64,000 bases of DNA from Rhizobium rosettiformans (lineage in GTDB: Bacteria > Pseudomonadota > Alphaproteobacteria > Rhizobiales > Rhizobiaceae). The notes under the pieces are model-generated. The model was not told the origin of the DNA. It saw nothing but the letters and a program-made list of their open reading frames with translations, and ran no database searches. Numbering within the stretch: the first letter of the stretch is position 1; every line of letters starts with the position of its first letter. Positions 30,109 to 39,114 of this stretch are shown in pieces. The position numbers and the translations under genes are program-made. The stretch is taken from NCBI RefSeq assembly GCF_016806065.1, contig NZ_CP032405.1, positions 310,001-374,000 of the forward strand, written 5' to 3'.

Positions 30109-31107
30109 ATGCCCCAAGGCCCGCTCAACCTCCTGACCGACATCGACGGCCTGACCGTCGGCCATGCGACAGACTTTGCCCTCGGCTCCGGCGTCACCGT
30201 GATTGTCTTCGACGAACCGGCGACCGCATCCGGCACCGTGCTCGGCGGCGCGCCCGGTGGACGCGACGTGACGCTGCTCGATCCCTCGATGACGGTGCAA
30301 CAGGTCGATGCCTTCGTGCTCTCAGGCGGCTCGGCCTTCGGGCTGGATGCGGCAGGCGGCGTGCAGTCGGGCCTGCGCGCTGCGGGCCGCGGCTTTGCCG
30401 TTGGCTCCGTGCGGGTGCCAATCGTGCCGCAGGCGATCCTGATGGACCTGCTCAATGGCGGCAACAAGAACTGGGGCCTGCATGCGCCCTATCGCGATCT
30501 CGGCTATCAGGCCTTTAAGAGCGCGGCGAAAGGCGCCTTCCCGCTCGGCACTGTTGGCGCAGGAACGGGCGCGACGACCGCCAATTTCAAAGGCGGCCTC
30601 GGCTCGGCCAGCGCCATTTCGTCCTCGGGACACACAATCGGAGCGCTGGTGGCCGTCAATGCCATGGGTTCAGTCACGGTTGGCGATGGTCCGCATTTCT
30701 GGGCTGCCCCTTTCGAGGAGGGGGAAGAATTCGGCGGCCTCGGCCAGCCCGCTCATGTGACCGTCGAAGATCGGGCCTTGCGCATCAAGGGGCTGCGACT
30801 GACGGCAACCACGATCGGCGCCGTCGTGACCGATTGCGCTGTCTCAAAGCCAGAACTTCATCGCCTCTCGCTCTCGGCCCATGACGGCCTCGCCCGCGCC
30901 GTCCTCCCGGCGCATCTGCCGCTGGACGGAGACACGATGTTTTCGGCCTCGACGGGCAAGCGCCAGAGCAATGGCGCGGCGGACTTGATGGAACTCTGCC
31001 ATCTCGCAACGCTGGTGACCGCTCGGGCGATTGCGCGCGGGGTGTATGAGGCGGTGGCCCTGCCTTACGCGGATGCGTTACCGGCCTGGCGGGACAGGTG
31101 GGGGTGA
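30109..31107 (+). CDS. P1-family (DmpA/S58) self-cleaving aminopeptidase
   Basis: 332 residues. The family matures by cutting itself before a serine, which becomes the N-terminal nucleophile of the small chain. The expected site is Gly-Ser188 in VAVNAMGSVTVG. The N-terminal ITDIDGLTVGHAT-like start and LSGGSAFGLDAA are also typical. Known members release D- or L-amino acids from short peptides or beta-aminopeptides. There is no signal peptide, so it is likely cytoplasmic. Confidence 0.88.
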   Translation: MPQGPLNLLTDIDGLTVGHATDFALGSGVTVIVFDEPATASGTVLGGAPGGRDVTLLDPSMTVQQVDAFVLSGGSAFGLDAAGGVQSGLRAAGRGFAVGSVRVPIVPQAILMDLLNGGNKNWGLHAPYRDLGYQAFKSAAKGAFPLGTVGAGTGATTANFKGGLGSASAISSSGHTIGALVAVNAMGSVTVGDGPHFWAAPFEEGEEFGGLGQPAHVTVEDRALRIKGLRLTATTIGAVVTDCAVSKPELHRLSLSAHDGLARAVLPAHLPLDGDTMFSASTGKRQSNGAADLMELCHLATLVTARAIARGVYEAVALPYADALPAWRDRWG

Positions 31108-31312
31108 CCTCTTCTCCTCCTTGGTGGGGGAGAAAGCGATTTCGATGAATTAGGCGAGCGCAAGCCGCCTAAACATCAGAAATCGCAAGTGAGGGGGTCC
31201 GTTCGTCGTGCTACCATCACCGATCCCCTCACCGGGAAAATCTGAAGTTTAGGCGGCTTGCGCTCGCCTAAGCCTTCGATTTTCCATCCTCTCCCACAAG
31301 GGGAGAGGTGTC
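31108..31312. repeat. Nested palindromic element upstream of pta-ackA
   Basis: A perfect 25-base inverted repeat (31150-31174 and 31247-31271) has arms beginning TTAGGCGAGCGC. Each arm is itself a hairpin (TTAGGCG/CGCCTAA). Inside lie GAGGGG/CCCCTC arms, and outside GGTGGGGGAG and CTCTCCCACAAGGGGAGAG. It has no coding potential and looks like a composite intergenic repeat. Confidence 0.75.
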
Positions 31313-31332
31313 GCCCCACCCACATTGCGCCC

Positions 31333-31346
31333 TTGACCCAAGTCAA
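31333..31346 (+). promoter_or_regulatory. FNR/FixK-type box upstream of pta-ackA
   Basis: TTGACCCAAGTCAA is a perfect 5-4-5 palindrome fitting TTGA-N6-TCAA. It ends about 100 bases before the pta start. It suggests activation under low oxygen by an FnrN/FixK protein, fitting acetate overflow metabolism. Confidence 0.6.
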
Positions 31347-31448
31347 GGACAGGCCTTCCCTAGCCCTAGAGATTGCCCGCCAAGGGTGGTCATGCTGGTA
31401 AAGCAGGCCTGCCGTAGGATGGACGGATCGGGGGAGGACGGTTCGAGA

Positions 31449-32831
31449 ATGGAAGACGAAAGCGACATGGAAAGACCAATCCTCACCAACCGCACCTTCG
31501 ACGAGCTGAAACTCGGCGATGCGGCAAGCCTGACACGGATCATCGGCCCCGATGACATCGAACTCTTTGCAGCCCTCTCCGGCGATAGAAATCCAGTGCC
31601 GCTTGGCCAGTCGCTGATCCCGGCCGGCATGATCTCCGCCGTGTTGGACACGCGCCTACCCGGCCCCGGCACCGTCTATCTCGGTCAGGATCTGGAATTC
31701 TGGAAGGAAATCGCGACAGGGGATCGGATCACCGCAACCGTCACCCTGATGAAGAAGGAAAGCGACGGCCGGACACTCATCTTCGACACCCGTTGCGTCA
31801 ACCAGAATGGCGAGCCGGTACTTGCCGGCAAGGCCCGCGTGCGGGCGCCGATTGAACGCATCAGCTGGTCGGAGAACCTGCCGCCGGACGTTTCGCTGCA
31901 GCGCCACGACCGCTTCGATGCCATTGTCGCCGAGGCCCGCGGCCTGCCGATGGTGAAGACGGCGCTGGTCCACCCCTGCTCGCCGGAAGCGATCGAGGCA
32001 GCGGTCGAGATCCGCGACGAGGGCTTGCTGGAGCCGATCTTGATTGGCCCGGAGGCAAAGATCCGCGCGGCCGCCGAAAAGGCCGGCATCTCGATCGACG
32101 GGCTGGAAATGCTCAACACCGAACACAGCCATGCGGCGGCAGCCCTCGCGGTCGAACTCGCCGTCGCCGGCAAGGTCGGCTCGGTGATGAAGGGCAGCCT
32201 GCATTCAGACGAATTGCTTGGCGCGGTCGTCGGCAGCGGCTCGGGGCTCAAGACCGAGCGCCGCGTCAGCCATGTCTATGTCATGGATGTGCCCGCCTAT
32301 TCCAAGCTGCTGATCGTCACGGACGCGGCGATCAACATAGCGCCGACGCTCGAGCACAAGCGCGACATCTGCCAGAACGCCGTGGATCTCATGCATATGC
32401 TGGGCGTGGCCGAGCCCAAGGTCGCGGTGCTCGCCGCCGTCGAGACGGTCAATGACAAGATGCCGGCAACGCTTGAAGCGGCAGCCCTCACCGTCATGGC
32501 CGCCCGCGGCCAGATCCGGGGTGCGAAGGTCGACGGGCCCCTCGCCTTCGACAATGCCATCAGCATGGAAGCCGCCCGCACCAAGGGCATCATCTCGCCC
32601 GTCGCCGGCGATGCCGACATCCTGCTGGTGCCGGATCTCGAAGCCGGCAACATGCTGGCCAAACAGCTCCTCTATTTCGCCAATGCAGATGCCGCTGGCC
32701 TGGTGCTCGGCGCTCGCGTGCCGGTCATCCTCACCAGCCGCTCCGACAGTCTTAGGGTCCGGATCGCCTCGGCCGCACTCGCCAAGCTGGTCGCTGCCAA
32801 GCGTGCGGCAGCGCTCGGTGACAAGGCATGA
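31449..32831 (+). CDS. pta: MaoC-domain/phosphate acetyltransferase fusion
   Basis: 460 residues. The start at 31449 follows GGGGAGGA about ten bases upstream; an ATG at 31467 is an alternative. Residues about 15-140 form a MaoC-like hot-dog domain (FAALSGDRNPV). Residues about 150-455 are a phosphate acetyl/butyryl transferase (GSVMKGSLHSDELL, RRVSHVYVMDVP). It would interconvert acetyl-CoA and acetyl phosphate, or act on another short acyl-CoA. The gene overlaps ackA by 4 bases (ATGA). Confidence 0.88.
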   Translation: MEDESDMERPILTNRTFDELKLGDAASLTRIIGPDDIELFAALSGDRNPVPLGQSLIPAGMISAVLDTRLPGPGTVYLGQDLEFWKEIATGDRITATVTLMKKESDGRTLIFDTRCVNQNGEPVLAGKARVRAPIERISWSENLPPDVSLQRHDRFDAIVAEARGLPMVKTALVHPCSPEAIEAAVEIRDEGLLEPILIGPEAKIRAAAEKAGISIDGLEMLNTEHSHAAAALAVELAVAGKVGSVMKGSLHSDELLGAVVGSGSGLKTERRVSHVYVMDVPAYSKLLIVTDAAINIAPTLEHKRDICQNAVDLMHMLGVAEPKVAVLAAVETVNDKMPATLEAAALTVMAARGQIRGAKVDGPLAFDNAISMEAARTKGIISPVAGDADILLVPDLEAGNMLAKQLLYFANADAAGLVLGARVPVILTSRSDSLRVRIASAALAKLVAAKRAAALGDKA

Positions 32832-34003
32832 GCCAGAAACTGCTGCTGACTTTCAATGCCGGCTCTTCGACGGTCAAGATCGGCATCTTCGCCCGCGAGC
32901 CTGAAGGGGCGAAGCGCGTCGGCAAGGGTGTCATCGACTTCCGCGCCGAACCTCTGACTTTCCATCTGGTCGAGGGGCCCCAGGTCTTCGACGTGCCGCT
33001 GGTCGCCAAAACTGATGATCTGCTGCACGACGTTCTGGAAGAGGTTTTCGACTGGCTGTCCGAGCACTACGATCTCGACGCCGTCTCGGCCGTCGGCCAC
33101 CGCGTGGTCCATGGTGGCGATCGCTTCGCAGATGCTGCCGTCGTCGACGAGGAGGGCCTCGCCGCAATCGAGAGCCTGGTGACGCTGGCACCGCTGCACC
33201 AGCCGCAGAACCTGCGCCTGATCCGCGCGATTGGCGAGCTCAAGCCCGGCCTCCCCCAGACCGCCTCCTTCGACACCGCCTTTCACCGCACGCAATCCGA
33301 TGTCGTGCGCCGGTTTGCCATCCCGCGAGAATGGTTCGACAAGGGGGTGAAGCGCTACGGCTTTCACGGCCTGTCCTATGCCTATGTCGCGGGCGCCCTG
33401 AAGAGGCTCGAACCGGAAACGGCAGGAGGTCGGGCCGTCGTCGCCCATCTCGGCTCCGGGGCCAGCCTCTGCGCGCTGGACCACGGGATCAGCCGCGACA
33501 CGTCCATGGGCTTTTCCACGATCGACGGCGTGCCGATGGCAACACGGTCCGGCGCAATCGACCCGGGCGTGCTCTTCCATCTGGTCGATGCGCATGGGCT
33601 GAGCGTCAAACAGGTCGAGGAGATGATCTACAAGCAGTCGGGCCTGCTCGGTCTCTCCGGCATCAGTGCCGACAGCCGATTGCTGTTGGAGACACCGTCG
33701 AAGGAAGCCTGCGAGGCCCTCGATGTCTTCACCTTCCGCATCGCAGGAGAGGTGGCGCGGCTCGCCTCTTCGCTCGGTGGTTTGGATACGCTGGTCTTTA
33801 CCGCCGGCATCGGCGAAAACCAGCCGACGATCCGCCGTTCGGTGGTCGAGCGCCTGCGCTTCCTCGGCCTGCTCCTGGACAGCGAGGCGAACGACCGCAA
33901 CGAGGCCGTCATCTCACGCGAGGAAAGCCGCGTGAAGATCCTGATCATCGCGACCGACGAGGAACAAGTCATCGCCGACGATTGCCTGAGACTCCTCGGC
34001 TGA
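32828..34003 (+). CDS. ackA: Acetate kinase
   Basis: 391 residues, the usual size. ASKHA-fold motifs are visible: FNAGSSTVK near the start, GHRVVHGG, RYGFHGLSY, HLGSGASLCA and TAGIGEN. It makes ATP and acetate from acetyl phosphate supplied by the upstream transferase. The ATGA overlap with pta indicates coupled translation. In Sinorhizobium a related pta-ackA pair belongs to the phosphate-starvation regulon; no Pho box was recognised here. Confidence 0.93.
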   Translation: MSQKLLLTFNAGSSTVKIGIFAREPEGAKRVGKGVIDFRAEPLTFHLVEGPQVFDVPLVAKTDDLLHDVLEEVFDWLSEHYDLDAVSAVGHRVVHGGDRFADAAVVDEEGLAAIESLVTLAPLHQPQNLRLIRAIGELKPGLPQTASFDTAFHRTQSDVVRRFAIPREWFDKGVKRYGFHGLSYAYVAGALKRLEPETAGGRAVVAHLGSGASLCALDHGISRDTSMGFSTIDGVPMATRSGAIDPGVLFHLVDAHGLSVKQVEEMIYKQSGLLGLSGISADSRLLLETPSKEACEALDVFTFRIAGEVARLASSLGGLDTLVFTAGIGENQPTIRRSVVERLRFLGLLLDSEANDRNEAVISREESRVKILIIATDEEQVIADDCLRLLG

Positions 34004-34042
34004 GACATCCATCGTCGCCCCCTCAGGCGATGCCCCCCTGGC

Positions 34043-35095
34043 TTACTCATGCCAGGCAGATGCCAGCACCCGAAGCCAGTTCTCTCGGCAGATCTTGTCG
34101 AGGTCTGAAGGACCGTAGCCGCGCTCTTTCAGCGCCGTCACGAGCCGCTGGTTGCCGGTGGCGTCGCCGATGACATTCGGGATCGTCGCGCCGTCGAAAT
34201 CGGACCCCAGCGCCACACAGTCAATCCCCATGCGGTCGACGAGATAGTCGATATGGCTGACCATGGTCGCAAGCGAGGTTTCCGCATCGTCGCGACCATC
34301 AGGCCGCAGCATGGTGACGGCATAGTTAAGACCGACGAGCCCGTGGCTGGCCTTGATCGCATCCATCTGCCGGTCCGTCAGATTGCGGGCGACAGGCGTC
34401 AGGGCATGGACGTTGGAATGGCTGGCAATCAGCGGCTGATCGCTCAGACGCTCGACATCCCAAAAGCCTTTCTCGGTGATGTGGGCGAGATCGATCAGGA
34501 TCCCGAGCCGGTTGCAGGCCTTGATCAGATCTTCCCCGGCCTTCGTCAGCCCCGGCCCGGTATCAGGCGAACTCGGATAGGCGAAGGGCACGCCATGACC
34601 GAAGATGTTGTGGCGGCTCCAGACCGGTCCGACCGAGCGCAAGCCGGCGGCATAGAAAACCTCCAGCGTTTCGAGATCGGCATCGAGCGCCTCGCAGCCT
34701 TCCATGTGCAGGACAGCGGCAAAGACGCCGTCCGCCATGGCCTGGCGGATCTCGGCCGTTGTCCGGCAAAGCCGCCAGCTGCCGTCCTGGTCGAGCCGAT
34801 GGGCGATCGCCGCCATCTGCAGGGCGATGTCGAGCGAGGGGATCCTCTCCAGCGGCGGATCGAGTGGCGTGGAATAGTGACCGTTCACATCCGGTTCGCG
34901 CAGATTGAAGTCATGCGGCGACGGAATGTAGATGGCGCAGAGACCGCCGGCGAGCCCGCCTTTCCGCGCGCGCGGCGCATCGATATGCCCGGCGCTCGTT
35001 CCGTTACGAAATTCTGCGACCGGATTTCGGCCCTCGCTGCGGCTGCGCCAGAGGCGCAGAAGAACATCGTTGTGGCCGTCGAAAACTAGGTTCAT
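34043..35095 (-). CDS. M19-family membrane-dipeptidase-type metallopeptidase
   Basis: 350 residues of the renal-dipeptidase-like amidohydrolase fold. Metal ligands His8 and Asp10 lie in FDGHNDVLLR, the bridging glutamate in VLHMEGCEAL, and further ligand histidines in LIDLAHITEKGF and IASHSNVHAL. There is no signal peptide, so it is probably cytoplasmic. It likely cleaves dipeptides, possibly with a D-residue. The amidase gene follows upstream on the same strand after 119 bases. Confidence 0.87.
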   Translation of the reverse strand: MNLVFDGHNDVLLRLWRSRSEGRNPVAEFRNGTSAGHIDAPRARKGGLAGGLCAIYIPSPHDFNLREPDVNGHYSTPLDPPLERIPSLDIALQMAAIAHRLDQDGSWRLCRTTAEIRQAMADGVFAAVLHMEGCEALDADLETLEVFYAAGLRSVGPVWSRHNIFGHGVPFAYPSSPDTGPGLTKAGEDLIKACNRLGILIDLAHITEKGFWDVERLSDQPLIASHSNVHALTPVARNLTDRQMDAIKASHGLVGLNYAVTMLRPDGRDDAETSLATMVSHIDYLVDRMGIDCVALGSDFDGATIPNVIGDATGNQRLVTALKERGYGPSDLDKICRENWLRVLASAWHE

Positions 35096-35214
35096 GAAAA
35101 AGGATCCAGAAGTAGCGTCCAGGCAAAAAGCCCGGACGGGGTATGAGGCGAAACACCGCGACTGTTTCGGAATCGTTGGACCAAATCATGTCGCGCTTCA
35201 AGCTGCGCGACGAT

Positions 35215-36654
35215 TTATCCCGCAGTCACGGAAACAAGCGGTGGCACTCGCGCGAGCCAGTCGGTCGCCGCCTCGTAGGCTGCGGCAACCGACAGCACCG
35301 CTCGATCCGTCCTCGGTCGCCCGATCAGCTGGAAGCCATTCGGCAGGCCCGTCGCCGAAAAGCCTGCGGGCAGTGCAGCGACCGGCAGGCCGGCCATGCT
35401 GGGACCAATCACGACTTCCATCCAGCGATGATAGGTGTCCATATGCTTGCCCGCGATCTCGCGCGGCCACGGAATGTCCGCATCGAAGGGGAAGACCTGC
35501 GCGGCCGGCGCCACGAGATAATCGCAAGTCTCGAAAACCTTCATCATCGCCTGATACCAGGCCGTGCGAACAGCCGAGGCCTCGTAGACATCCGCCGCCT
35601 GGATGCGCAACCCGGAGCGGACCTCGTAGAGGATCTCGGCCTTCAGCGCGCCACGTCGGCCGGGATCTTCATAGAAGTCGCGCATGCTGCCGGCAGTGAA
35701 ATAGCTGCGGAGCGTCGTCCAGGCCCACCAGAGTCTGTTCAGGTCGAAATCGACCTTCACCGGTTCGACGGCAAAACCCAGTCCTTCGAAGACGCCGAGT
35801 GCCTTCTCGTTCAAGTCGAGCACGCCGGCTTCGAAGGATAGATGTCCACCGAAGTTCCCGAGCCAGCCGATGCGACCGCCCTTTCCAGGGATCGCCGGGT
35901 CGAGGGAGATTGGCCCGCTTTCGAAAGAGGAGGGATCGCGCGGATCGAAACCGGACTGGATGTTGAGGAGCGCTACGACATCCTTCACGGAGCGACCCAT
36001 CGGCCCGAGCGTTGACAACTGATTGAGATAGGCGTCCCGCCCCGGAAGCGTGGGCACACGGCCGAAGCTCGGACGGAATCCGACGACATTGTTGAAGGCG
36101 GCCGGATTGCGCAAAGAGCCCATCATGTCGCTGCCATCTGCGACCGGCACGAGACGCGCCGCAAGCGCTGCCCCTGCCCCGCCGCTTGAGCCCCCGGCAG
36201 AGCGGGTGAGGTCCCACGGATTGCGGGTCACGCCAAAGACTGGATTGTAGCTATGCGAGCCGAAACCCCACTCCGGCGTATTGGTCTTGCCGATGATGAT
36301 GGCACCGGCGGCCCTGATGCGCTGGACCTGGATGTCGTCGAAGTCCGGAACATAGTCGTGGAAGAGCGGCGAACCATAGGTACAGAGAATGCCCTTTGCT
36401 TCGCTCAGGTCCTTGATCGCAATCGGTACGCCGTGCAGCGGGCCAAGGGTTTTGCCTTGCTTGCGCTCGGCATCCCTGGACCGGGCCTCAGCAAGCAGTG
36501 CCTCGCGCGAACGAAGACTGACAAGCGCATTGATCTGAGGGTTTAGCCACTCGATCCGATCGAGATAGGCTTCCATGACGTCCTCGGCCGAGACGCCTCC
36601 CGCATTGAGGGATTTTAGCAAGTCGGCAAGGGACAGGGAGGTCAGGTCGGACAC
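35215..36654 (-). CDS. Amidase-signature family amidase
   Basis: 479 residues with the Ser-cisSer-Lys triad: Lys81 (PIAIKDL), Ser156 (GGSSGG) and Ser180 (DMMGSLRNPA). It hydrolyses amides or possibly indole-acetamide-like compounds; the specific substrate is not predictable. The usual DGGGS around the nucleophile is SDMMGS here. It is divergent from the sigma-54 controlled operon and may share its regulation. Confidence 0.87.
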   Translation of the reverse strand: MSDLTSLSLADLLKSLNAGGVSAEDVMEAYLDRIEWLNPQINALVSLRSREALLAEARSRDAERKQGKTLGPLHGVPIAIKDLSEAKGILCTYGSPLFHDYVPDFDDIQVQRIRAAGAIIIGKTNTPEWGFGSHSYNPVFGVTRNPWDLTRSAGGSSGGAGAALAARLVPVADGSDMMGSLRNPAAFNNVVGFRPSFGRVPTLPGRDAYLNQLSTLGPMGRSVKDVVALLNIQSGFDPRDPSSFESGPISLDPAIPGKGGRIGWLGNFGGHLSFEAGVLDLNEKALGVFEGLGFAVEPVKVDFDLNRLWWAWTTLRSYFTAGSMRDFYEDPGRRGALKAEILYEVRSGLRIQAADVYEASAVRTAWYQAMMKVFETCDYLVAPAAQVFPFDADIPWPREIAGKHMDTYHRWMEVVIGPSMAGLPVAALPAGFSATGLPNGFQLIGRPRTDRAVLSVAAAYEAATDWLARVPPLVSVTAG

Positions 36655-36799
36655 GCGGGGCTCCGTTCGAATGGGCGCTCTGGTCGGGCAGACAGAGACG
36701 ATGGGCTTCCCGACAGGACACTGTCAAGCGTTGGGCCGAGCGCCTCACGCAGGCCAGCCATGCGCATCCGGAAAACTTTCCACCCACCCAAAATAAAAA

Positions 36800-36813
36800 T
36801 GGTCAAACGACCA
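36800..36813. promoter_or_regulatory. GntR/FadR-like operator palindrome
   Basis: TGGTCAAACGACCA has perfect TGGTC/GACCA arms with a 4-base spacer, fitting the TGGT-N6-ACCA pattern of FadR-subfamily GntR regulators. No GntR gene is in the window. Confidence 0.4.
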
Positions 36814-36974
36814 AATTAGAGGCAACATGCCACAAAAGAGGATGCTGCGGGTCTCGTCGAACCGCACTTCCAAAACACGGGAACATCGACGAAATCAGGC
36901 GAAATCCGGCTCAGATCCCGAAAAAGGGGCAGACCGGCGAGCGCCACGGAGGGAGAGATCGGCATGCTTGAAAG

Positions 36975-36991
36975 CTGGCACGTGACTTGCG
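36975..36991 (+). promoter_or_regulatory. Sigma-54 (RpoN) promoter
   Basis: CTGGCACGTGACTTGCG matches the -24/-12 consensus TGGCACG-N4-TTGC, with invariant GG and GC at the right spacing. Transcription would start near 37002, about 86 bases before the ATPase start. It implies control by an enhancer-binding activator such as NtrC. Confidence 0.75.
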
Positions 36992-37087
36992 TGATACCAC
37001 CTGCGCCACTCCGCAATCGGCAGTCTCTGCCGCATCCGGGGTCGAACGAAGCACTTCGCGCATAACCCGAACGCCAGGGGGCACGGC

Positions 37088-38188
37088 TTGAGTTCCGCAT
37101 CAGACAAGGCAGCCATCGAAATCCGCGGCGTCAGCCGCATCTACGGATCAGGACAGGACAAGGTCAAAGCCCTCGACGGGATCTTTCTCAAGATCAGGGA
37201 AAACGAGTTCTTCACGCTGCTGGGTCCATCCGGCTGCGGCAAGACCACCCTGCTCCGCCTGATCGCCGGCTTCGATTTCCCGACAACGGGCGAAATCCTC
37301 CTGCACGGCGAGGACATCGCCCCGCTTCCGCCCTTCAAGCGTCCGGTCAATACCGTCTTCCAGTCCTACGCGCTCTTCCCGCACATGAGCGTCGCCGATA
37401 ACATCGGCTTCGGCCTGAAGATGCTCGGCAAGCCGAAGGTCGAGGTCGAGGCCCGCGTCGCAGAGATGCTGGAGCTCGTCCACATGACTCAGATGCGTGA
37501 CCGGCAGGTGAGCCAGATCTCCGGCGGCCAGCAACAGCGTGTGGCGCTCGCCCGGGCACTCGCCCCCAAGCCGAAAGTCCTGCTGCTCGACGAGCCCCTG
37601 TCGGCGCTCGACTACAAGCTGCGCAAGGAGATGCAGATCGAGCTGAAGCGGGTTCAGGCCGAGACGGGCATCACATTCATCTTCGTCACCCACGACCAGG
37701 AAGAAGCGCTCACCATGTCGGACCGCATCGCGGTCATGTCGACAGGAAGCCTGCGCCAGGTCGGCTCACCTTGGGACATCTACGACCGTCCGGCGGAACG
37801 CTTCGTCGCCGACTTCATCGGCGAAACCAACTTCCTTGAGGTTGAAGTCGCCTCCGTTCGGGGCGACCGGGCAAGTGTCCGGCTGCGCTCCGGCCGTGAG
37901 ATCCCCGCGACCTTCCCGGACAACACAACACCAACAGGCAAGGTGACCATCGTCATCCGCCCCGAACATGCCGCCGTCGTCGACCCGACAGATGAGGCGA
38001 CCTTGCAGGGTTCGATCGAAAGCGTCGTCTATCTGGGAACGGACACCAATATCAATGTCCGCCTCGAAGGTGGCGCGCTCTTCACGGTTCGCCAGCAAAA
38101 CAGCCGCAGCGGCAGTTGCGGTCTGGTCGAGGGCCAACATGTCGGCATCATGGTCAGCCATGATGTCGCGCAGATCCTGAGGGATTGA
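37088..38188 (+). CDS. PotA/PotG-like ABC transporter ATPase
   Basis: 366 residues from a TTG start with a GGGGG site; the conserved ABC core begins about 10 residues in. Walker [10 protein letters not shown], signature [15 protein letters not shown] and [11 protein letters not shown] are present, followed by a TOBE domain from about residue 255. It powers a polyamine-type importer with the next three genes. It is the first gene after a sigma-54 promoter. Confidence 0.9.
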   Translation: MSSASDKAAIEIRGVSRIYGSGQDKVKALDGIFLKIRENEFFTLLGPSGCGKTTLLRLIAGFDFPTTGEILLHGEDIAPLPPFKRPVNTVFQSYALFPHMSVADNIGFGLKMLGKPKVEVEARVAEMLELVHMTQMRDRQVSQISGGQQQRVALARALAPKPKVLLLDEPLSALDYKLRKEMQIELKRVQAETGITFIFVTHDQEEALTMSDRIAVMSTGSLRQVGSPWDIYDRPAERFVADFIGETNFLEVEVASVRGDRASVRLRSGREIPATFPDNTTPTGKVTIVIRPEHAAVVDPTDEATLQGSIESVVYLGTDTNINVRLEGGALFTVRQQNSRSGSCGLVEGQHVGIMVSHDVAQILRD

Positions 38189-38190
38189 TC

Positions 38191-39114
38191 ATGAGCGCGA
38201 TCAAGACGGCCCCTGAAAATGCCAAATCGCGCGACATCCGAAACCGCTGGTTCTTGAGCCTCCCGGCGCTTGTCATCATTTTCGTCGCAGCCCTCGGGCC
38301 CCTGCTCGTGATGGTGCTCTATTCCTTCTTGGAGAAGGGAGACTATGGCGACGTGAAGTTTGGCACCTTTTCGCTGGAAGGCTGGACCTCGGTCTTCATG
38401 CAGCGCGATATCTTTGACGACACGCTCGGCATCGCCGACGCGCACCTCGCGATCTTCTGGCGCTCCATCAAGCTCTCGCTCTACACGACCCTCTTCACCC
38501 TGATCCTCGGCTTCCCCACCGCCTATTTCATCGCGACCCGCCCGGCCCGCACCCGGGAGATCTGGGTCTTCCTGATCACCATTCCCTTCTGGACCAACCT
38601 TCTCATCCGCACCTTCGCCATGCAGCAGGTCATCCGTAATGAAGGCATCCTCAACAATGTTCTGATCTGGCTCGGCATCATCGATACGCCGCTACAGATC
38701 ATCTATACCGACACGGCCACCCTGCTCGGCATGACCTATGTCTACCTGCCGCTGATGGTTTTGCCGCTTTATGCCTCGATCGAGAAGCTCGATTTCCGGC
38801 TGGTCGAGGCCGGATACGACCTCTACGCCAACCGCCTGCAAGTGCTGTGGCGGATCGTCATTCCGCTGGTGAAACCCGGCCTGATCGCCGGCTCGATCCT
38901 CGTCTTCATTCCCTCGCTCGGCGCCTATGTCATTCCGCGCGTGCTGGGCGGCGGCAAGAACCTGATGCTCGGCAATCTCATCGAGCTGCAATTCGGCGCC
39001 GGTCGCAACTGGCCGCTGGGCGCTGCAATGTCCATCACGCTGATGGCCCTCGTGATGATCGCCCTGCTCTTCTATGTCCGCAACGCGGCGAAATCGGGGG
39101 TGCGTCATGGCTGA
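38191..39114 (+). CDS. PotB/PotH-like ABC transporter permease
   Basis: 307 residues with six membrane segments and an EAA-type loop (EAGYDLYANRLQVLWRIVIPLVKPG). The ATG at 38191, with a GAGGG site, is preferred over a TTG at 38185 that overlaps the ATPase stop. It overlaps the next gene by 8 bases. Confidence 0.9.
   Translation: MSAIKTAPENAKSRDIRNRWFLSLPALVIIFVAALGPLLVMVLYSFLEKGDYGDVKFGTFSLEGWTSVFMQRDIFDDTLGIADAHLAIFWRSIKLSLYTTLFTLILGFPTAYFIATRPARTREIWVFLITIPFWTNLLIRTFAMQQVIRNEGILNNVLIWLGIIDTPLQIIYTDTATLLGMTYVYLPLMVLPLYASIEKLDFRLVEAGYDLYANRLQVLWRIVIPLVKPGLIAGSILVFIPSLGAYVIPRVLGGGKNLMLGNLIELQFGAGRNWPLGAAMSITLMALVMIALLFYVRNAAKSGVRHG

Larger units (their letters stand above)
36655..37087. other. 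433-base divergent intergenic region
   Basis: No convincing gene is present. It contains a TGGT-N6-ACCA palindrome at 36800-36813 in an A-rich context and a consensus sigma-54 promoter at 36975-36991. An AGGGAGAG tract lies at about 36950-36957. The sigma-54 site leaves 150-300 bases upstream where an enhancer-binding protein could bind. Confidence 0.6.
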
